Origin: Planctomycetota bacterium
GTDB lineage: Bacteria > Planctomycetota > UBA1135 > GCA-002686595
Assembly (NCBI GenBank): GCA_029259655.1
Contig: JAJDET010000098.1
Span: 1 to 40,290, forward strand
Length of the DNA: 40,290 nt
Direction of reading: 5' to 3'
In this document: positions 30,414 to 39,547 of the stretch, in pieces
Position numbering within the stretch: the first letter of the stretch is position 1
How the letters are laid out: each line of letters begins with the position of its first letter
The notes under the pieces: generated by a model
Databases searched by the model: none
The model's input: only the letters and a program-made list of their open reading frames with translations
Told to the model about the DNA's origin: nothing
Made by a program: the position numbers and the translations under genes

Positions 30414-31432
30414 GCACCACCGACCGCTTCGACCGCCAGGTGCGCTTCGCCCCGCTCGGGCCCGAGGGCCAGGCGGCGATCGAGGGCGCGCGCGTGCTCA
30501 CCGTGGGCTGCGGCGCGCTGGGCGGCGTGCTGGCGCAGGAGCTCTGCCGCTCCGGCGTCGGCGAGCTCGTGCTCGTCGACCGCGACGTGGTCGAGCTCTC
30601 GAACCTCCCGCGCCAGGTGCTCTTCGAGGACCGCCACGCCCGAGAGGGAACGCTCAAGGTCGAAGCCGCGCAGGAGAGCCTCGCGCGCATCGGCGGCCCG
30701 ACGCGACTCACGGTCCACGCCGATCACCTCGACGCCGAGAACATCGCCGAGCTGGCGGAAGGCTGCGCGCTCGTCCTCGACGGCACCGACAACCTCGCCA
30801 CGCGCTATCTCGTCAACGACTGGTGCGTCGAGAACGACGTGCCCTGGGTGTACGGCGGCGTCGTCGGCTCCGGCGGCCTGGTCATGCCCGTGCTGCCCGG
30901 CAAGAGCCCGTGCCTGCGCTGCGTGTTCCCCGATCCTCCCCCGCCGGGGACCCTCGACACCTGCGACTCGGCCGGCGTGCTCCTGCCCGCCGTCGCCGCC
31001 ATCGCGTCGCTCCAGGCCGGGCTCGCGCTGCGCATCCTGGCCGCGCGCGACCTCGAGAAGCTCGAGCCGGCGATCCTCTCGGTGGACGTCTGGGACGGCG
31101 AGCTGCGGCGTCTCTCCGGGGACCGCCGCGAGGACTGTCCGTGCTGCGGCGCGCGCGAGTTCCCCTGGCTGCACTCCCCGCCCGGTCGGCGGCCGGTCGT
31201 CCTGTGCGGACGCAACACGGTGCAGGTCCCGGCCGGCGGCGACCGCCCGGACTTCGCGGCGCTCGAACGCCGGCTCGAGCCGACGACGCGCGAGCTCGTG
31301 AACCTCGGCGCGCTCCTGCGCCTCGCGGTCGACGACTTCCGCGTCACGCTCTTCCCCGACGGACGCGCACTGATCGAGGGGACCGACGACGTCGATCGCG
31401 CACGCGCTCTCTACGATCGGTTGTTCGCATGA
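30410..31432 (+). CDS. ThiF/MoeB/HesA-family adenylyltransferase (E1-like)
   Basis: A 340-residue protein from ATG 30410. FDRQVRFAPLGPEGQAAIEGARVLTVGCGALGG gives the ATP-binding glycine motif, and LVDRDVVELSNLPRQVLF the Asp and Arg residues that activate a carboxyl. LVLDGTDNLATRYLVND is the conserved acidic loop, and the CxxC pairs in CLRCVFPDPPPPG and CPCCGAREF bind zinc. The segment TCDSAGVLLPAVAAIASLQA corresponds to the MoeB/ThiF linker Cys region. The C-terminal 90 residues are not a rhodanese; they resemble a small ubiquitin-like-type fold (LVNLGALLRLAVDDFRVTLFPDGRALIEGTDDVDRA). The family adenylates ThiS/MoaD-type sulfur carriers. It is coupled to the MobA-like gene, so molybdenum cofactor synthesis is the likely pathway. 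Confidence 0.88.
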   Translation: MSTTDRFDRQVRFAPLGPEGQAAIEGARVLTVGCGALGGVLAQELCRSGVGELVLVDRDVVELSNLPRQVLFEDRHAREGTLKVEAAQESLARIGGPTRLTVHADHLDAENIAELAEGCALVLDGTDNLATRYLVNDWCVENDVPWVYGGVVGSGGLVMPVLPGKSPCLRCVFPDPPPPGTLDTCDSAGVLLPAVAAIASLQAGLALRILAARDLEKLEPAILSVDVWDGELRRLSGDRREDCPCCGAREFPWLHSPPGRRPVVLCGRNTVQVPAGGDRPDFAALERRLEPTTRELVNLGALLRLAVDDFRVTLFPDGRALIEGTDDVDRARALYDRLFA

Positions 31433-32052
31433 GCCCGGGCCTCGGACACCTGGCTCCCGTGCTGGCCGTGCTGGCAGCGGGCGAGAGCCGCCGGCTCCGC
31501 GAGTGCAAGGCGCTCGTCGATCTCGGCGGCCGGACGGCCCTCGAGCGACTGCTCGCCGCCGGGAGCGTCGTTCCCGGACCGCCGCTCGTCGTCGTCGGGG
31601 CCGACGCCGACGACAATCGCGCCACGCTCCCGCCCGGGGTGGAGGTCGTCGTGAACGAGCGCTGGATCGAGGGGCGCAGCGGGAGCGTGCGCCTCGCCTT
31701 CAGTGCTCGACCGGGACGCGACACGATCGTCGCTCCGATCGACGTCCCGCTCGTTTCCCAAAGCGTCTTCGAGGCCCTCCTCGCCGAATGGGATCGAGCC
31801 GGCGCCCCGGCCCACGGCTGGCTCGCGCCGGCCACGAACGGGGACGGCCTCCGGCCGGGTCACCCCGTCATGATCGGGCGGAACCTGCTCCCGGAGCTCT
31901 TCCTCTGGGACCCGGACACGCCGCTCTCCCGACTGCGCGGGATGGCCCACCCGCTCTGGATGGTCGAGGTCGACGATCCGGCCATCCACGACGACCTCGA
32001 CACGATCGAGGACCTGAAAAGACTTCGCGACCGCGGGTTCGACCGGGCCTGA
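31429..32052 (+). CDS. MobA/MocA-like nucleotidyltransferase (molybdenum cofactor)
   Basis: A 207-residue protein from ATG 31429, overlapping the previous stop (ATGA). LAVLAAGESRRLRECKALVDLGGRTALERLL is the NTP-transferase motif (AAG-x-S-x-R-x-x-x-K-A/P). NERWIEGRSGSVRLAF, IVAPIDVPLVSQSVF (the D-x-P metal site) and GDGLRPGHPVMIGRNLLPELF, with PAIHDDLDTIEDL at the end, match MobA/MocA enzymes that attach GMP or CMP to molybdopterin. CTP- or GTP-specific members cannot be told apart here. The preceding ThiF/MoeB-like gene supports a molybdenum cofactor role. Confidence 0.85.
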   Translation: MSPGLGHLAPVLAVLAAGESRRLRECKALVDLGGRTALERLLAAGSVVPGPPLVVVGADADDNRATLPPGVEVVVNERWIEGRSGSVRLAFSARPGRDTIVAPIDVPLVSQSVFEALLAEWDRAGAPAHGWLAPATNGDGLRPGHPVMIGRNLLPELFLWDPDTPLSRLRGMAHPLWMVEVDDPAIHDDLDTIEDLKRLRDRGFDRA

Positions 32053-32241
32053 CCGCCCTTCCCGGCGGGTCGCGCAGCAGCCGCGGAGGGATCGCTTCGC
32101 GACATAAGGAGGGAGGGTCCGCGTGCCGATAGGGACCCCGAAAGCCCTCCCCACCCGTGACAGGCCGGGTCCTACTCCGGACCGACCGCGCGGGAAATCG
32201 CAAGCGCGACAGAGCCGAGCAGCAAGGAGACCCCACACGAG

Positions 32242-35200
32242 ATGAGCTTCCAGGGTGACGTCGCCGGGATCGGCCTCGGCGAGCTCTTGCAAGGCCTGGC
32301 GCGCGGCGGACGCGATGGCGTCCTGACCCTCGACGGCGAAGGCGGGTTCTCCTGCTTCCTCGGCCTGCAGGGCGCGCAGATCCACTTCCTCTCCGGTCCC
32401 GCGGAGGACACCGACACCTGGCGCGAGCGCTGCAGCCGCGCCTGGGCGGACCTCCCCGACCCGAACCTCGAGAGCAAGCGCCGCGCGTCCATCGCGCACG
32501 CCTCGCGGCGCGAGACCTTGTACTCGATGCTCGAGGCCCCGAACCTCCACGTCCGCTTCGAGCCGGGCGCGCCCGGAAGCGCGTCTCTGGCTCGCCCGGA
32601 CGGTCTCGAGGCCGCATCCGGCGGCGGGGAGTCGGGCTGGGGCCCGGGCTACTCCGTCGAGTTCCTCCTGCTCGACCACGCCCGCATCCAGGACGAGGCC
32701 GGCAGCTCCCTCGCATGCGACCTCTCCGCCGGCGACATGCCGCGCGCGATGGACGCCTCGGGTCAGTCCGACGACGCCCGTCTCTTCCTCGAGCAGTGCA
32801 ACGGTGTGTCGACGCTCGAGGAGATCTCCGATCGGCTCGGGTGGCCCGTGCGCCAGACGCGCGGCGTCATCGGCGAGCACATGAAGGCCGGGTTCGTCCG
32901 GATCAGCGACCACCGCGAGCTCCTGGTCGCGGGACAGCGCGAGCTCGAGCTCGGCCGCATCGGCCGGGCGGCGTCGCGCCTCGAGCGCTGGGCCGATCTC
33001 GCCCCGCCGGGCCCCGTCTTCCACGAGGGCGAGGCCGAGCTGCTGGTGAGCGAGTGGAACGCCGAGCGGCTGATCCTCGCGCTGAACCTGATGGAGGCCA
33101 AACGGGCGCGGGCGATCATGCGCCGGCTCGACCTCATCTCGCCCGAACGCGAGGTCGCCGTCACCCGCTGGAAGGAGTTCTCCCAGTGCCGCCGGCGCGA
33201 CGGGATCATCGCGTTCAAGTGCGCGATCCTCTCCGCGACCGATGAGCTGTCGACCGGGTCCGAGGGAGTCGCCGGCGACCTCCTGGCCATCGCGCGTTCG
33301 CTGCAGGACAAGGAGTGTCCGTGGCGCGCGCGACCTGTCCTGAAGCTCGCCGCATCCCAGCTCTCCGACAAGATGTCCATGCGGCTCGAGGTCGGCGGCC
33401 GCATGGTGCAGGTCGGGCTGGTCGACGACGCAGCACCGATCATCATCGAAGCGGCCCGTGAGCTGATCAGCAACGGGGAGGCCGAGAAGGCGATCCCCGT
33501 CCTGCGCGCGCTCGTCAACGCCGCCGGGGACAACCGCGAGGCGAACGGCCTCTTGCACCAGGCCCGCGCCCACAAGACCACGATCCGGCGCAAGCGCCGC
33601 AACACGGTCGTCGTTCTCGCCCTGGTCCTCGTCGTCAGCGTGACGGCGTTCATCAGAGTGCACACGCAGAAGGAGTTCGACCAGAAGCTCACGCAGGTCA
33701 CCGACAACATCCACCAGCCGGAGACCGCGCTCGCACTTCTGGACGAGTACTTCCCCGACGACGAGTCTCCGCGGGTCGCGGCGCTCCGGCTCGCCCTCGA
33801 GGAGCACAAGTCGGAGCTCGCGCGGGAAGCGCGCGACAAGTGGACCGATGCCTTCGAGGCGATCGAGCAGGAAGTCGAGCTCGGAGACCCGCTGCTCGGC
33901 CTGCGTCGAGCGCTCGAGCTGGCCGCTCCGCCCGCGATCGCGGGGCTCGGCGACTGGCCGACGCACCAGGACCTGTTCGGGATCCTCGCCAGGCGTCTCG
34001 AGCGGACCGCGAACACGATCGCGCTCGGCATCGACGCCACGGTCGAGGAGCAGCACGCGGAGGACCGCGTGGTCTCGCTGCTCGGCGAGGTCCTCGAGAT
34101 GGCCGAGAGCCGGACGGGCGTCGCGGGGCTCGAGGACTTCTCGTTCTTCGTGGGAGGCCTGCGCGACGGAATCCTCGAGGATCAGGAACATCGCGCGGAT
34201 GAGCGCCTGGCCCTGGAGACCAAGCAACTCGAGGAGCAGCAGGACATGATGCTCGCCGCCGCGCGAGCCCACTCGCAGGCAGGCGACCTCAAGCGAGCCG
34301 TCGGGATGTACGACCGCCTGCTCGCGCTCGATGCCTCCGAGGCGCTCCGACCGCTCCTGGCCGATGAAGTGGACCAGGTCCGCCAGCACTACGACGCGCT
34401 CGGACGCGCGCTCGAGCGTGCCCACGCCGGCGACCACACCGGCGCGCGGGATGAGCTCGAGGGCTTCTGCCCCAACCTGTCCGAACACCAGTTCCCGTTC
34501 CGCGTCGAGTCCGAGCCGGGCGGCGCCCACGCGAGGTTCCGCGAGAGCGTCCGCGCCACCCCGTTCGTCGTGTACTCGCGGTTCGGCGAGGAGCTCGAGA
34601 TCGAGTTCTCGATGGCGGGCTGCGAGACCCGGACCCTCGAGGTCGACGACCCGCGCGACCTCCTGGTCCACATGTTCAGAATCCCCGAGCGCTCCTGGGA
34701 AACGGGGCACCGGATCGAGGCCGCCCCCGTTCCCGTCGGAGGGGATCACATCCTCGCCGACCGCTCCGGCCGACTCGTGCGGCTCGGTCCCGACGGCGAG
34801 ACCAAGTGGTCGCTCGAGCTCGAGTCGCTCGGCGGGTTCGCCCGCACACCGGTCTTCCTCCCGCGTCGCCCGGGGTTCGTGCTCGTCCTCTCCGAGGACG
34901 GTCTGGCCTGGCTGGTCGGCGTGGACAACGGCACGACCGAGGGTCCCCACGACCTGGGGCGCCCGCCTCTCGAAGGCCCGATCATCACGCGCAGCGGTGT
35001 CTCGGCCCGGTTCACGGATGGCCGTGTTGCGCTGTGGAAGGACGACCTCGTGCCGACGACCTTCGACAACGAGGGCCTGTTCCAGAGCACCCAGCGTGCG
35101 AGCTCGGGCGACAACCCGACCCACAGCATCGCCGTCCTGTATCGCTCGGCCGCCGCGGAGACCTCACTGGCCTCACCCTGGTCGGACTGGAAGATCGTCG

Positions 35201-35391
35201 TCGAGGACGACCTCTTCCGCGCCATCGGACGCGGCGGGGAGTCGTTCACGGTCCGGCGGGACGGCGACTGGAGCCTGGTCGCGTGGGAAGCGCCGAACGC
35301 ACTGGTGCCGGACGGACGCTTGTGGGTGTCGGATACCTCGGGGATCCGGAGTTTCAGGCCGTTGGAAGGTCCACTGACGCGCGGACTCTGA
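32242..35391 (+). CDS. Large DUF4388-wHTH-TM-PEGA-propeller protein
   Basis: A 1049-residue protein from ATG 32242; 189 bases separate it from the MobA-like gene. Residues 1-110 (MSFQGDVAGIGLGELLQGLARGGRDGVLTLDG, CFLGLQGAQIHFLSG) are a DUF4388 (PATAN-like) domain. Residues about 180-225 (LFLEQCNGVSTLEEISDRLGWPVRQTRGVIGEHMKAG) form a winged-helix-like segment. A helical repeat region precedes one TM helix (454-471, NTVVVLALVLVVSVTAF), followed by a helical region with amphipathic repeats (475-740). Residues 752-800 form a PEGA-like domain, and the C-terminal 230 residues look like a short propeller (GRLVRLGPDGETKWSLEL, GLAWLVGVDNGT, SGIRSF). DUF4388 proteins are often tied to signalling and cell organisation; its role here is unknown. 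Confidence 0.8.
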   Translation: MSFQGDVAGIGLGELLQGLARGGRDGVLTLDGEGGFSCFLGLQGAQIHFLSGPAEDTDTWRERCSRAWADLPDPNLESKRRASIAHASRRETLYSMLEAPNLHVRFEPGAPGSASLARPDGLEAASGGGESGWGPGYSVEFLLLDHARIQDEAGSSLACDLSAGDMPRAMDASGQSDDARLFLEQCNGVSTLEEISDRLGWPVRQTRGVIGEHMKAGFVRISDHRELLVAGQRELELGRIGRAASRLERWADLAPPGPVFHEGEAELLVSEWNAERLILALNLMEAKRARAIMRRLDLISPEREVAVTRWKEFSQCRRRDGIIAFKCAILSATDELSTGSEGVAGDLLAIARSLQDKECPWRARPVLKLAASQLSDKMSMRLEVGGRMVQVGLVDDAAPIIIEAARELISNGEAEKAIPVLRALVNAAGDNREANGLLHQARAHKTTIRRKRRNTVVVLALVLVVSVTAFIRVHTQKEFDQKLTQVTDNIHQPETALALLDEYFPDDESPRVAALRLALEEHKSELAREARDKWTDAFEAIEQEVELGDPLLGLRRALELAAPPAIAGLGDWPTHQDLFGILARRLERTANTIALGIDATVEEQHAEDRVVSLLGEVLEMAESRTGVAGLEDFSFFVGGLRDGILEDQEHRADERLALETKQLEEQQDMMLAAARAHSQAGDLKRAVGMYDRLLALDASEALRPLLADEVDQVRQHYDALGRALERAHAGDHTGARDELEGFCPNLSEHQFPFRVESEPGGAHARFRESVRATPFVVYSRFGEELEIEFSMAGCETRTLEVDDPRDLLVHMFRIPERSWETGHRIEAAPVPVGGDHILADRSGRLVRLGPDGETKWSLELESLGGFARTPVFLPRRPGFVLVLSEDGLAWLVGVDNGTTEGPHDLGRPPLEGPIITRSGVSARFTDGRVALWKDDLVPTTFDNEGLFQSTQRASSGDNPTHSIAVLYRSAAAETSLASPWSDWKIVVEDDLFRAIGRGGESFTVRRDGDWSLVAWEAPNALVPDGRLWVSDTSGIRSFRPLEGPLTRGL

Positions 35392-35532
35392 GCTCCGTCC
35401 GAGCCCGTGCCGTGTCCGGCGCGGTGAGGCGTTGCGGCGTCGGGTGACTGCGGCGCTGACGCATCCCGGCACTGAGGGCCGACAGCGCGATCAGCGCGGC
35501 TGAGAAGCGACGACCGCACGGGGGGAGTTTTC

Positions 35533-35562
35533 GGGCACGGGCGCGGGCACGGGCACGGGCAC
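35533..35562. repeat. Tandem GGGCAC hexamers (five units)
   Basis: Units at 35533, 35539 (GGGCGC variant), 35545, 35551 and 35557. A short low-complexity run in the convergent intergenic region, just upstream of the strong terminator hairpin. Confidence 0.9.
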
Positions 35563-35570
35563 AGCGGCGG

Positions 35571-35601
35571 CGAACCGGGGCCGCTTTGCGGCCCCGGTTC
35601 G
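35571..35601. terminator. Bidirectional hairpin terminator
   Basis: A perfect 14-bp inverted repeat, CGAACCGGGGCCGC / GCGGCCCCGGTTCG, with a TTT loop, in the interval between two convergent genes (stops at 35391 and 35611). There is no T-tract on either side, so it could need Rho or act as a roadblock, but the stem is very strong and well placed. Confidence 0.75.
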
Positions 35602-35610
35602 TCTCCGCTG

Positions 35611-36840
35611 TCAGAGCGCGATCCGATACGGCGCAGAGACCTCCAGCGTCCACACATCGATCGTCACGAACGTCCACCCCGGCTCGCCCTCGAACCCCAC
35701 ACCCCCGAAGTTGTTGACGGGGAGCCCCAGGATCTGCGTGTAGAACCCGTTCGCATCCAGCCGGATGACCTGGGTGGGCAACATCGAGAGCCACGGGTCG
35801 TTCACGTCCAGGAACACGCCTCCGAACCCGGTCGCGATCGCCTCGGTCGAGACGAAGCCCGCGTTTCCGGCCAGGAAGACCAGGAGCGGGTGGTTGGCTC
35901 CCCCGCGCGCGAACTCCGCCACCACCGTCGAGCCCGGCGAGGAGCTGTGCTCGGAGAAGTGCAAGCGCCCGACGTCGGCCAGCGGGTTCAGGACGAACAA
36001 CCCGTCGAGCTCCGCTCCGTCGAGCCCGAGGTCGTCCTCGTCGTACTCGATGCGCGGTACGGCACCCAGCACCAGGACGCCGCCGTCCGCAGAGCTCGGG
36101 CTCTGGATGCCGACCCAGACCTCCCCGGCCTGGAACTCGAGCGCGAGGACGTCGCCCACCGACGACACGAGGCCCGTCGCGGCCGAGTACGCCGACTGCA
36201 CGTCGGCCTCGAAGAAGACGCGCGACACCGTCCCGTCCGCCTCGAGCCGCAGGACGTCGCCGTCCTCGATCGGCCCGAGCACCGTGGCCGCGAGGTTCGC
36301 CTGCAGCGAGAAGAGGAGCCTCCCCTGATCGTCGTAGGCGATCGCGTCCAGGTCGAAACCGCTCCCGTTGAACGCCAGCGCCGCCGCGAGATCGGTCTCG
36401 GCGTGAACGACCTCGAAGCCGCCGCCCTGTGCGATCGTCAAGACGTCGCCGTCCTCGAAGCCGCCCTCGTCCGACTGCATCGTGAAAGCGAGCGCGCGGT
36501 GGTCCGCGGGATGGAAGCTCGGCCGCACGGCGATCCCGTCGACATCGCCGGGCACGCGTCCCGCGGCGCCCTGCCAGTGGCCCTCCGAGAAGTAATGGGA
36601 CGGCACGCCGCCCTTCTCGACGCGCACCAGGCCCGCGTCGTCGATGGCGTCGTGACCCGCCGTGGCCGAGAGATCCGCGCTCGTCGACACGACGAGCGGC
36701 GGGGACTGCGCCGCCGCGGGCAAGACGGCGAGCGCCGCGGCGACGCCTGTCGCCGCCGCGCGCAGTGAGATTCGATCCGTGATGACGCGAGACGATCGCG
36801 CCGACGATCCCGGAAAGTCCGGGGTCCTGAGCTCGTGCAT
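35611..36840 (-). CDS. Secreted hypothetical protein, beta-rich
   Basis: A 409-residue protein. ATG 36840 is chosen because GGAGGTG lies 7 bases upstream; the 657-residue version extends into the opposite-strand gene. The leader HELRTPDFPGSSARSSRVITDRISLRAAATGVAAALAVLPAAAQ is a long signal peptide. The mature protein has repeating beta units with DAIDDAGLVRVEKG, DGDVLTIAQGGGFEVVH, DLDAIAYDDQGRLLFSLQ, DGDVLRLEADGTVSRVFF, VGDVLALEFQAGEVWVGIQS and VLGAVPRIEYDEDDLGLDGAELDGLFVL, which suggests a propeller of about six blades. It ends in LEVSAPYRIAL. Family not recognised; similar secreted proteins occur in Planctomycetota. Convergent with the DUF4388 gene. Confidence 0.75.
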   Translation of the reverse strand: MHELRTPDFPGSSARSSRVITDRISLRAAATGVAAALAVLPAAAQSPPLVVSTSADLSATAGHDAIDDAGLVRVEKGGVPSHYFSEGHWQGAAGRVPGDVDGIAVRPSFHPADHRALAFTMQSDEGGFEDGDVLTIAQGGGFEVVHAETDLAAALAFNGSGFDLDAIAYDDQGRLLFSLQANLAATVLGPIEDGDVLRLEADGTVSRVFFEADVQSAYSAATGLVSSVGDVLALEFQAGEVWVGIQSPSSADGGVLVLGAVPRIEYDEDDLGLDGAELDGLFVLNPLADVGRLHFSEHSSSPGSTVVAEFARGGANHPLLVFLAGNAGFVSTEAIATGFGGVFLDVNDPWLSMLPTQVIRLDANGFYTQILGLPVNNFGGVGFEGEPGWTFVTIDVWTLEVSAPYRIAL

Positions 36841-36925
36841 TGGGTTCACCTCCGCGCCGAGGACGGTCCAACTCCGATCCGGTTTCTCGTTTTCGATGGC
36901 GCCGCCCCGTAGGATCTCGGGTCCG

Positions 36926-37678
36926 ATGCAAGCCGTGCACGCCGGCCACACGCTCGTCGCCCTCACGCTCGCCTCCGCCTGCCTCCTCGGGGCCTGCGCC
37001 ACGAGCTCCGCTCCCGCCGAGCCCGTTCCGACCACCGAGCTCCCGCAGGGCTGGCGCGAGGGCAGCCCGACCGCGTTCGAGCGGCTGCTCGCGGACGCCT
37101 TCCCGGGGGAGCCCGTGCGCCTGTCGGACCCGGCGCTGGGCGAGCTCGCCGACGCGCTCGGCGCCGATCCCGCCACCGCCGTACGCGCAGCGGTGCTGCT
37201 CGGGCGGAGCGGCGATCCGGCGGCCGCGGAGGCCCTGCTGCTGCGCCTCGAACGGCGCGTGCTCGGCCCCGAGCGCGCATCCGATGCGGGCGACGTCGTC
37301 GCCGCGTCCGCGCTCACGAGCTCCGCACGGGACGACCTCACCGAGCGGCTCGTCGACCTGGCCGCGGGTCCGCAGCCGCACCCCGACCTCGAGGTTCGCG
37401 TCGAGTGCGCGCGCACCGCCCTGCGCCTCGGCGAAGACGCCCCGGTTCCGTTCCTGCTCTCGGTGCTCCGGATCGGAACGCCCGAGGGACGCGCCGAGGG
37501 GACCTTCTGGCCGGCGCCGGCGCGCTCGGCCTGGGCCCGGGAACGCGCGGCGGAAGTGCTCGCCTGGCGCGCCGAGACCGACAACCGCTACTCCGCCGAC
37601 GCCTCTCTCGCGGATCGCGAGGCCGAAGCCGGACGGCTCGCACTGCTGCTCGAAGCGGCCGGAATCGCGGCCCGCTGA
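36926..37678 (+). CDS. HEAT-like lipoprotein, hypothetical
   Basis: A 250-residue protein from ATG 36926. The signal HTLVALTLASACLLGAC leads to a lipobox Cys (CATSSAPAEPV). The rest is helical, with short alpha-alpha repeats (LADALGADPATAVRAAVLLGRSGDPAAAEALLLRLERRVLG, ALTSSARDDLTERLVDLAAG, EVRVECARTALRLGEDAPVPFLLSVLRIG) that resemble HEAT/PBS-type repeats. C-terminal helices follow (WARERAAEVLAWRAETD, DREAEAGRLALLLEAAG). It is probably a periplasmic scaffold. It is divergent from the secreted protein across 85 bases, and the next gene starts 151 bases downstream. Confidence 0.75.
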   Translation: MQAVHAGHTLVALTLASACLLGACATSSAPAEPVPTTELPQGWREGSPTAFERLLADAFPGEPVRLSDPALGELADALGADPATAVRAAVLLGRSGDPAAAEALLLRLERRVLGPERASDAGDVVAASALTSSARDDLTERLVDLAAGPQPHPDLEVRVECARTALRLGEDAPVPFLLSVLRIGTPEGRAEGTFWPAPARSAWARERAAEVLAWRAETDNRYSADASLADREAEAGRLALLLEAAGIAAR

Positions 37679-37829
37679 AGGAACTCGCATTCCAGGCGAC
37701 GCGCGCCCGCCGCGACTTCCGAAACGCGGAACGGCTCGACGCTCTGCGCGCTGTTTTCTCCTGGAACGCCGTCCGACACGGTGGCACAAAGAGCGCGCTT
37801 CCGTTCATTCACGCAATCCAGGGCACCCG

Positions 37830-39497
37830 ATGGAAATCACACCCGAAACGCTCCTCCTGGTAAGCACCGTCGGCCTGGGCTCGCTGGCCTTCGGGTGGTA
37901 CGCGCGCGCGGCGCGGCTGGCCTCGGGGCAGCGCGTTCAGGAAGAGCTCTGGATGCGCAAGCTCCGGCTGGCCGAGCAGGACCAGCACAAGGCGCTGCAG
38001 GTGATGCGCCAGAGCACGGCCGAGGTGAAGGCCCACCAGAAACGCGTGGACGACGCGGCCGGCCTGATCGAGAGCCAGGACCAGGAGATCGTGAGGCTCG
38101 GCGGGCGTGCGAAGGAGCTCGAGGCGGAGCTCTCGGCGCGCACCGAGGAGGCCGCGAACCGGACCGCCGACGCCTCGCGCCTCGAGGCCGAGCGCGCCGA
38201 GCTCTCCGCGGAGCGCGAGCGGATGAGAAAGGAGCTCGCGGAGCTCGCTCCCCTGCCCGAGGAGCTCGCGAAGTCGAAGCAGCGCTGCTCCGCGCTCGAG
38301 GCGCGCGAGAAGGAGCTGTCGCCCCTGCCGGCCCGGCTCGCGGCGCTCGAGAAGAACCTCGAGAAGCGCGAGGCCGAGCTCGCGACCTGGAAGGACGAGC
38401 TCGCCGCGCTCGAGAAGGAGTCCGGCGCCCGGACGAAGGAGCTCGAGACCAAGGTCCGCGAGGTCGAGGAGCTCACTCCCGAGCTCGCGACCGCGCGAAG
38501 CTCTCTGGGTGAGCGCGAGCAGGAGGTGAAGGAGTGGGTCCGGCGCCACAGCGAGCTGACGGAGAGCTCCGACGACCGCGCGCGGGCCCTCGAGGAGCGG
38601 ATCGCGGAGCTCGAGCCCGTCGCGGAGAAGGTCCCGGTGCACGAGGCCGAGCTCGAGCGGCGCGCCGAGCGCGTGGCGGAGCTCTCGGAGCGCTGCACCG
38701 AGCTCGAGGCCCGCGTCTCGGACCTGGAGCCGCTGCCGGAGCAGCTCGCCGAGCGCGAGCAGGAGCTCGAGGCGCGCGGGGCCGAGCTGGCCGAGCTCTC
38801 GAAGGCCAGTCGCTCGACCGAGTCCGAGTGGGAGAAGCGCTGCGCCGCGCTCGAGAAGTCGAGCGAGAAGCTCACGGCGCGTGTGACCGAGCTCGACACG
38901 CGCTCCGAGGAGCTCTCCGGGAAGCTCGGCCAGTCGGAGAAGACGGTCAAGGCCACGCAGACCGAGCTGGACCGCGCGCGCTCGCGCGTCGAGGAGCTGG
39001 AGCCGGTCACGGTCGAGCTCGAGAAGAGCACGAAGGAGCTCGATTTCTGGAAGGAGAAGTTCGAGGCCTTGCGCGAGGAGAAGAACGAGGAGACCAAGGC
39101 GCTGCGCGAGCGCGTGACGTCCCTCGAGAAGGCCGACGCGGAGCTGGGCGCGACGAAGAAGGAGCTCACGTCGACCCAGTCCCGCATGCGCAAGGCGGAG
39201 AAGTCGCTCGCCTCGCGCGAGTCCCGCCTCGAGAACCTGGAGGCGCGACTCGAAGCCGCGCGCGCAACCGCCAAGGAGACCAAGGCGGAGCTCGCCAGGA
39301 CCCAGAGCGAGCTCAAGTCGAAGGAAAAGGAGCTCGCCAAGGCCGGGACGCTCGTGCCCAGGGCGCCGGCGAAGAAGGCTCCGGAGAAGAAGAAGGTCGC
39401 GGCGAAGAAGGCGCCGGCCGCGAAGAAGGCGCCCGTCGGGAAGAAGGCGCCGGCGAAGAAGGCGACGACGCGCAAGGCCGCCGCGCGTCGGGGCTGA
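37830..39497 (+). CDS. Membrane-anchored long coiled-coil protein with histone H1-like Lys/Ala tail
   Basis: A 555-residue protein from ATG 37830. Residues 6-28 (ETLLLVSTVGLGSLAFGWYARAA) form one TM helix. From about residue 40 to 505 the sequence is an almost unbroken coiled coil of E/K/R/L/A heptads (EELWMRKLRLAEQDQHKAL, RAKELEAELSARTEEAANRT, LPEELAKSKQRCSALEAREKEL, repeated LEEL and LEKL registers), long enough for a rod of tens of nanometres. The last 50 residues are APAKKAPEKKKVAAKKAPAAKK-type repeats, strongly basic, as in the H1-like DNA-binding tails of Hc1/H1-type proteins. Membrane anchor, rod and basic tail together suggest a tether between envelope and nucleoid; this is inference. 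The family is not named. Confidence 0.8.
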   Translation: MEITPETLLLVSTVGLGSLAFGWYARAARLASGQRVQEELWMRKLRLAEQDQHKALQVMRQSTAEVKAHQKRVDDAAGLIESQDQEIVRLGGRAKELEAELSARTEEAANRTADASRLEAERAELSAERERMRKELAELAPLPEELAKSKQRCSALEAREKELSPLPARLAALEKNLEKREAELATWKDELAALEKESGARTKELETKVREVEELTPELATARSSLGEREQEVKEWVRRHSELTESSDDRARALEERIAELEPVAEKVPVHEAELERRAERVAELSERCTELEARVSDLEPLPEQLAEREQELEARGAELAELSKASRSTESEWEKRCAALEKSSEKLTARVTELDTRSEELSGKLGQSEKTVKATQTELDRARSRVEELEPVTVELEKSTKELDFWKEKFEALREEKNEETKALRERVTSLEKADAELGATKKELTSTQSRMRKAEKSLASRESRLENLEARLEAARATAKETKAELARTQSELKSKEKELAKAGTLVPRAPAKKAPEKKKVAAKKAPAAKKAPVGKKAPAKKATTRKAAARRG

Positions 39498-39547
39498 TCC
39501 TGTCGCGCGGGCGCGATGCCGCGAGCGGAGCGCGTCATGCGCTCTCG

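Noticed and set aside
31411-35124. 1237-codon open frame on the minus strand
   Set aside because: It is a GC-driven shadow of the ThiF, MobA and DUF4388 genes and shows no domain or low-entropy pattern of a protein.
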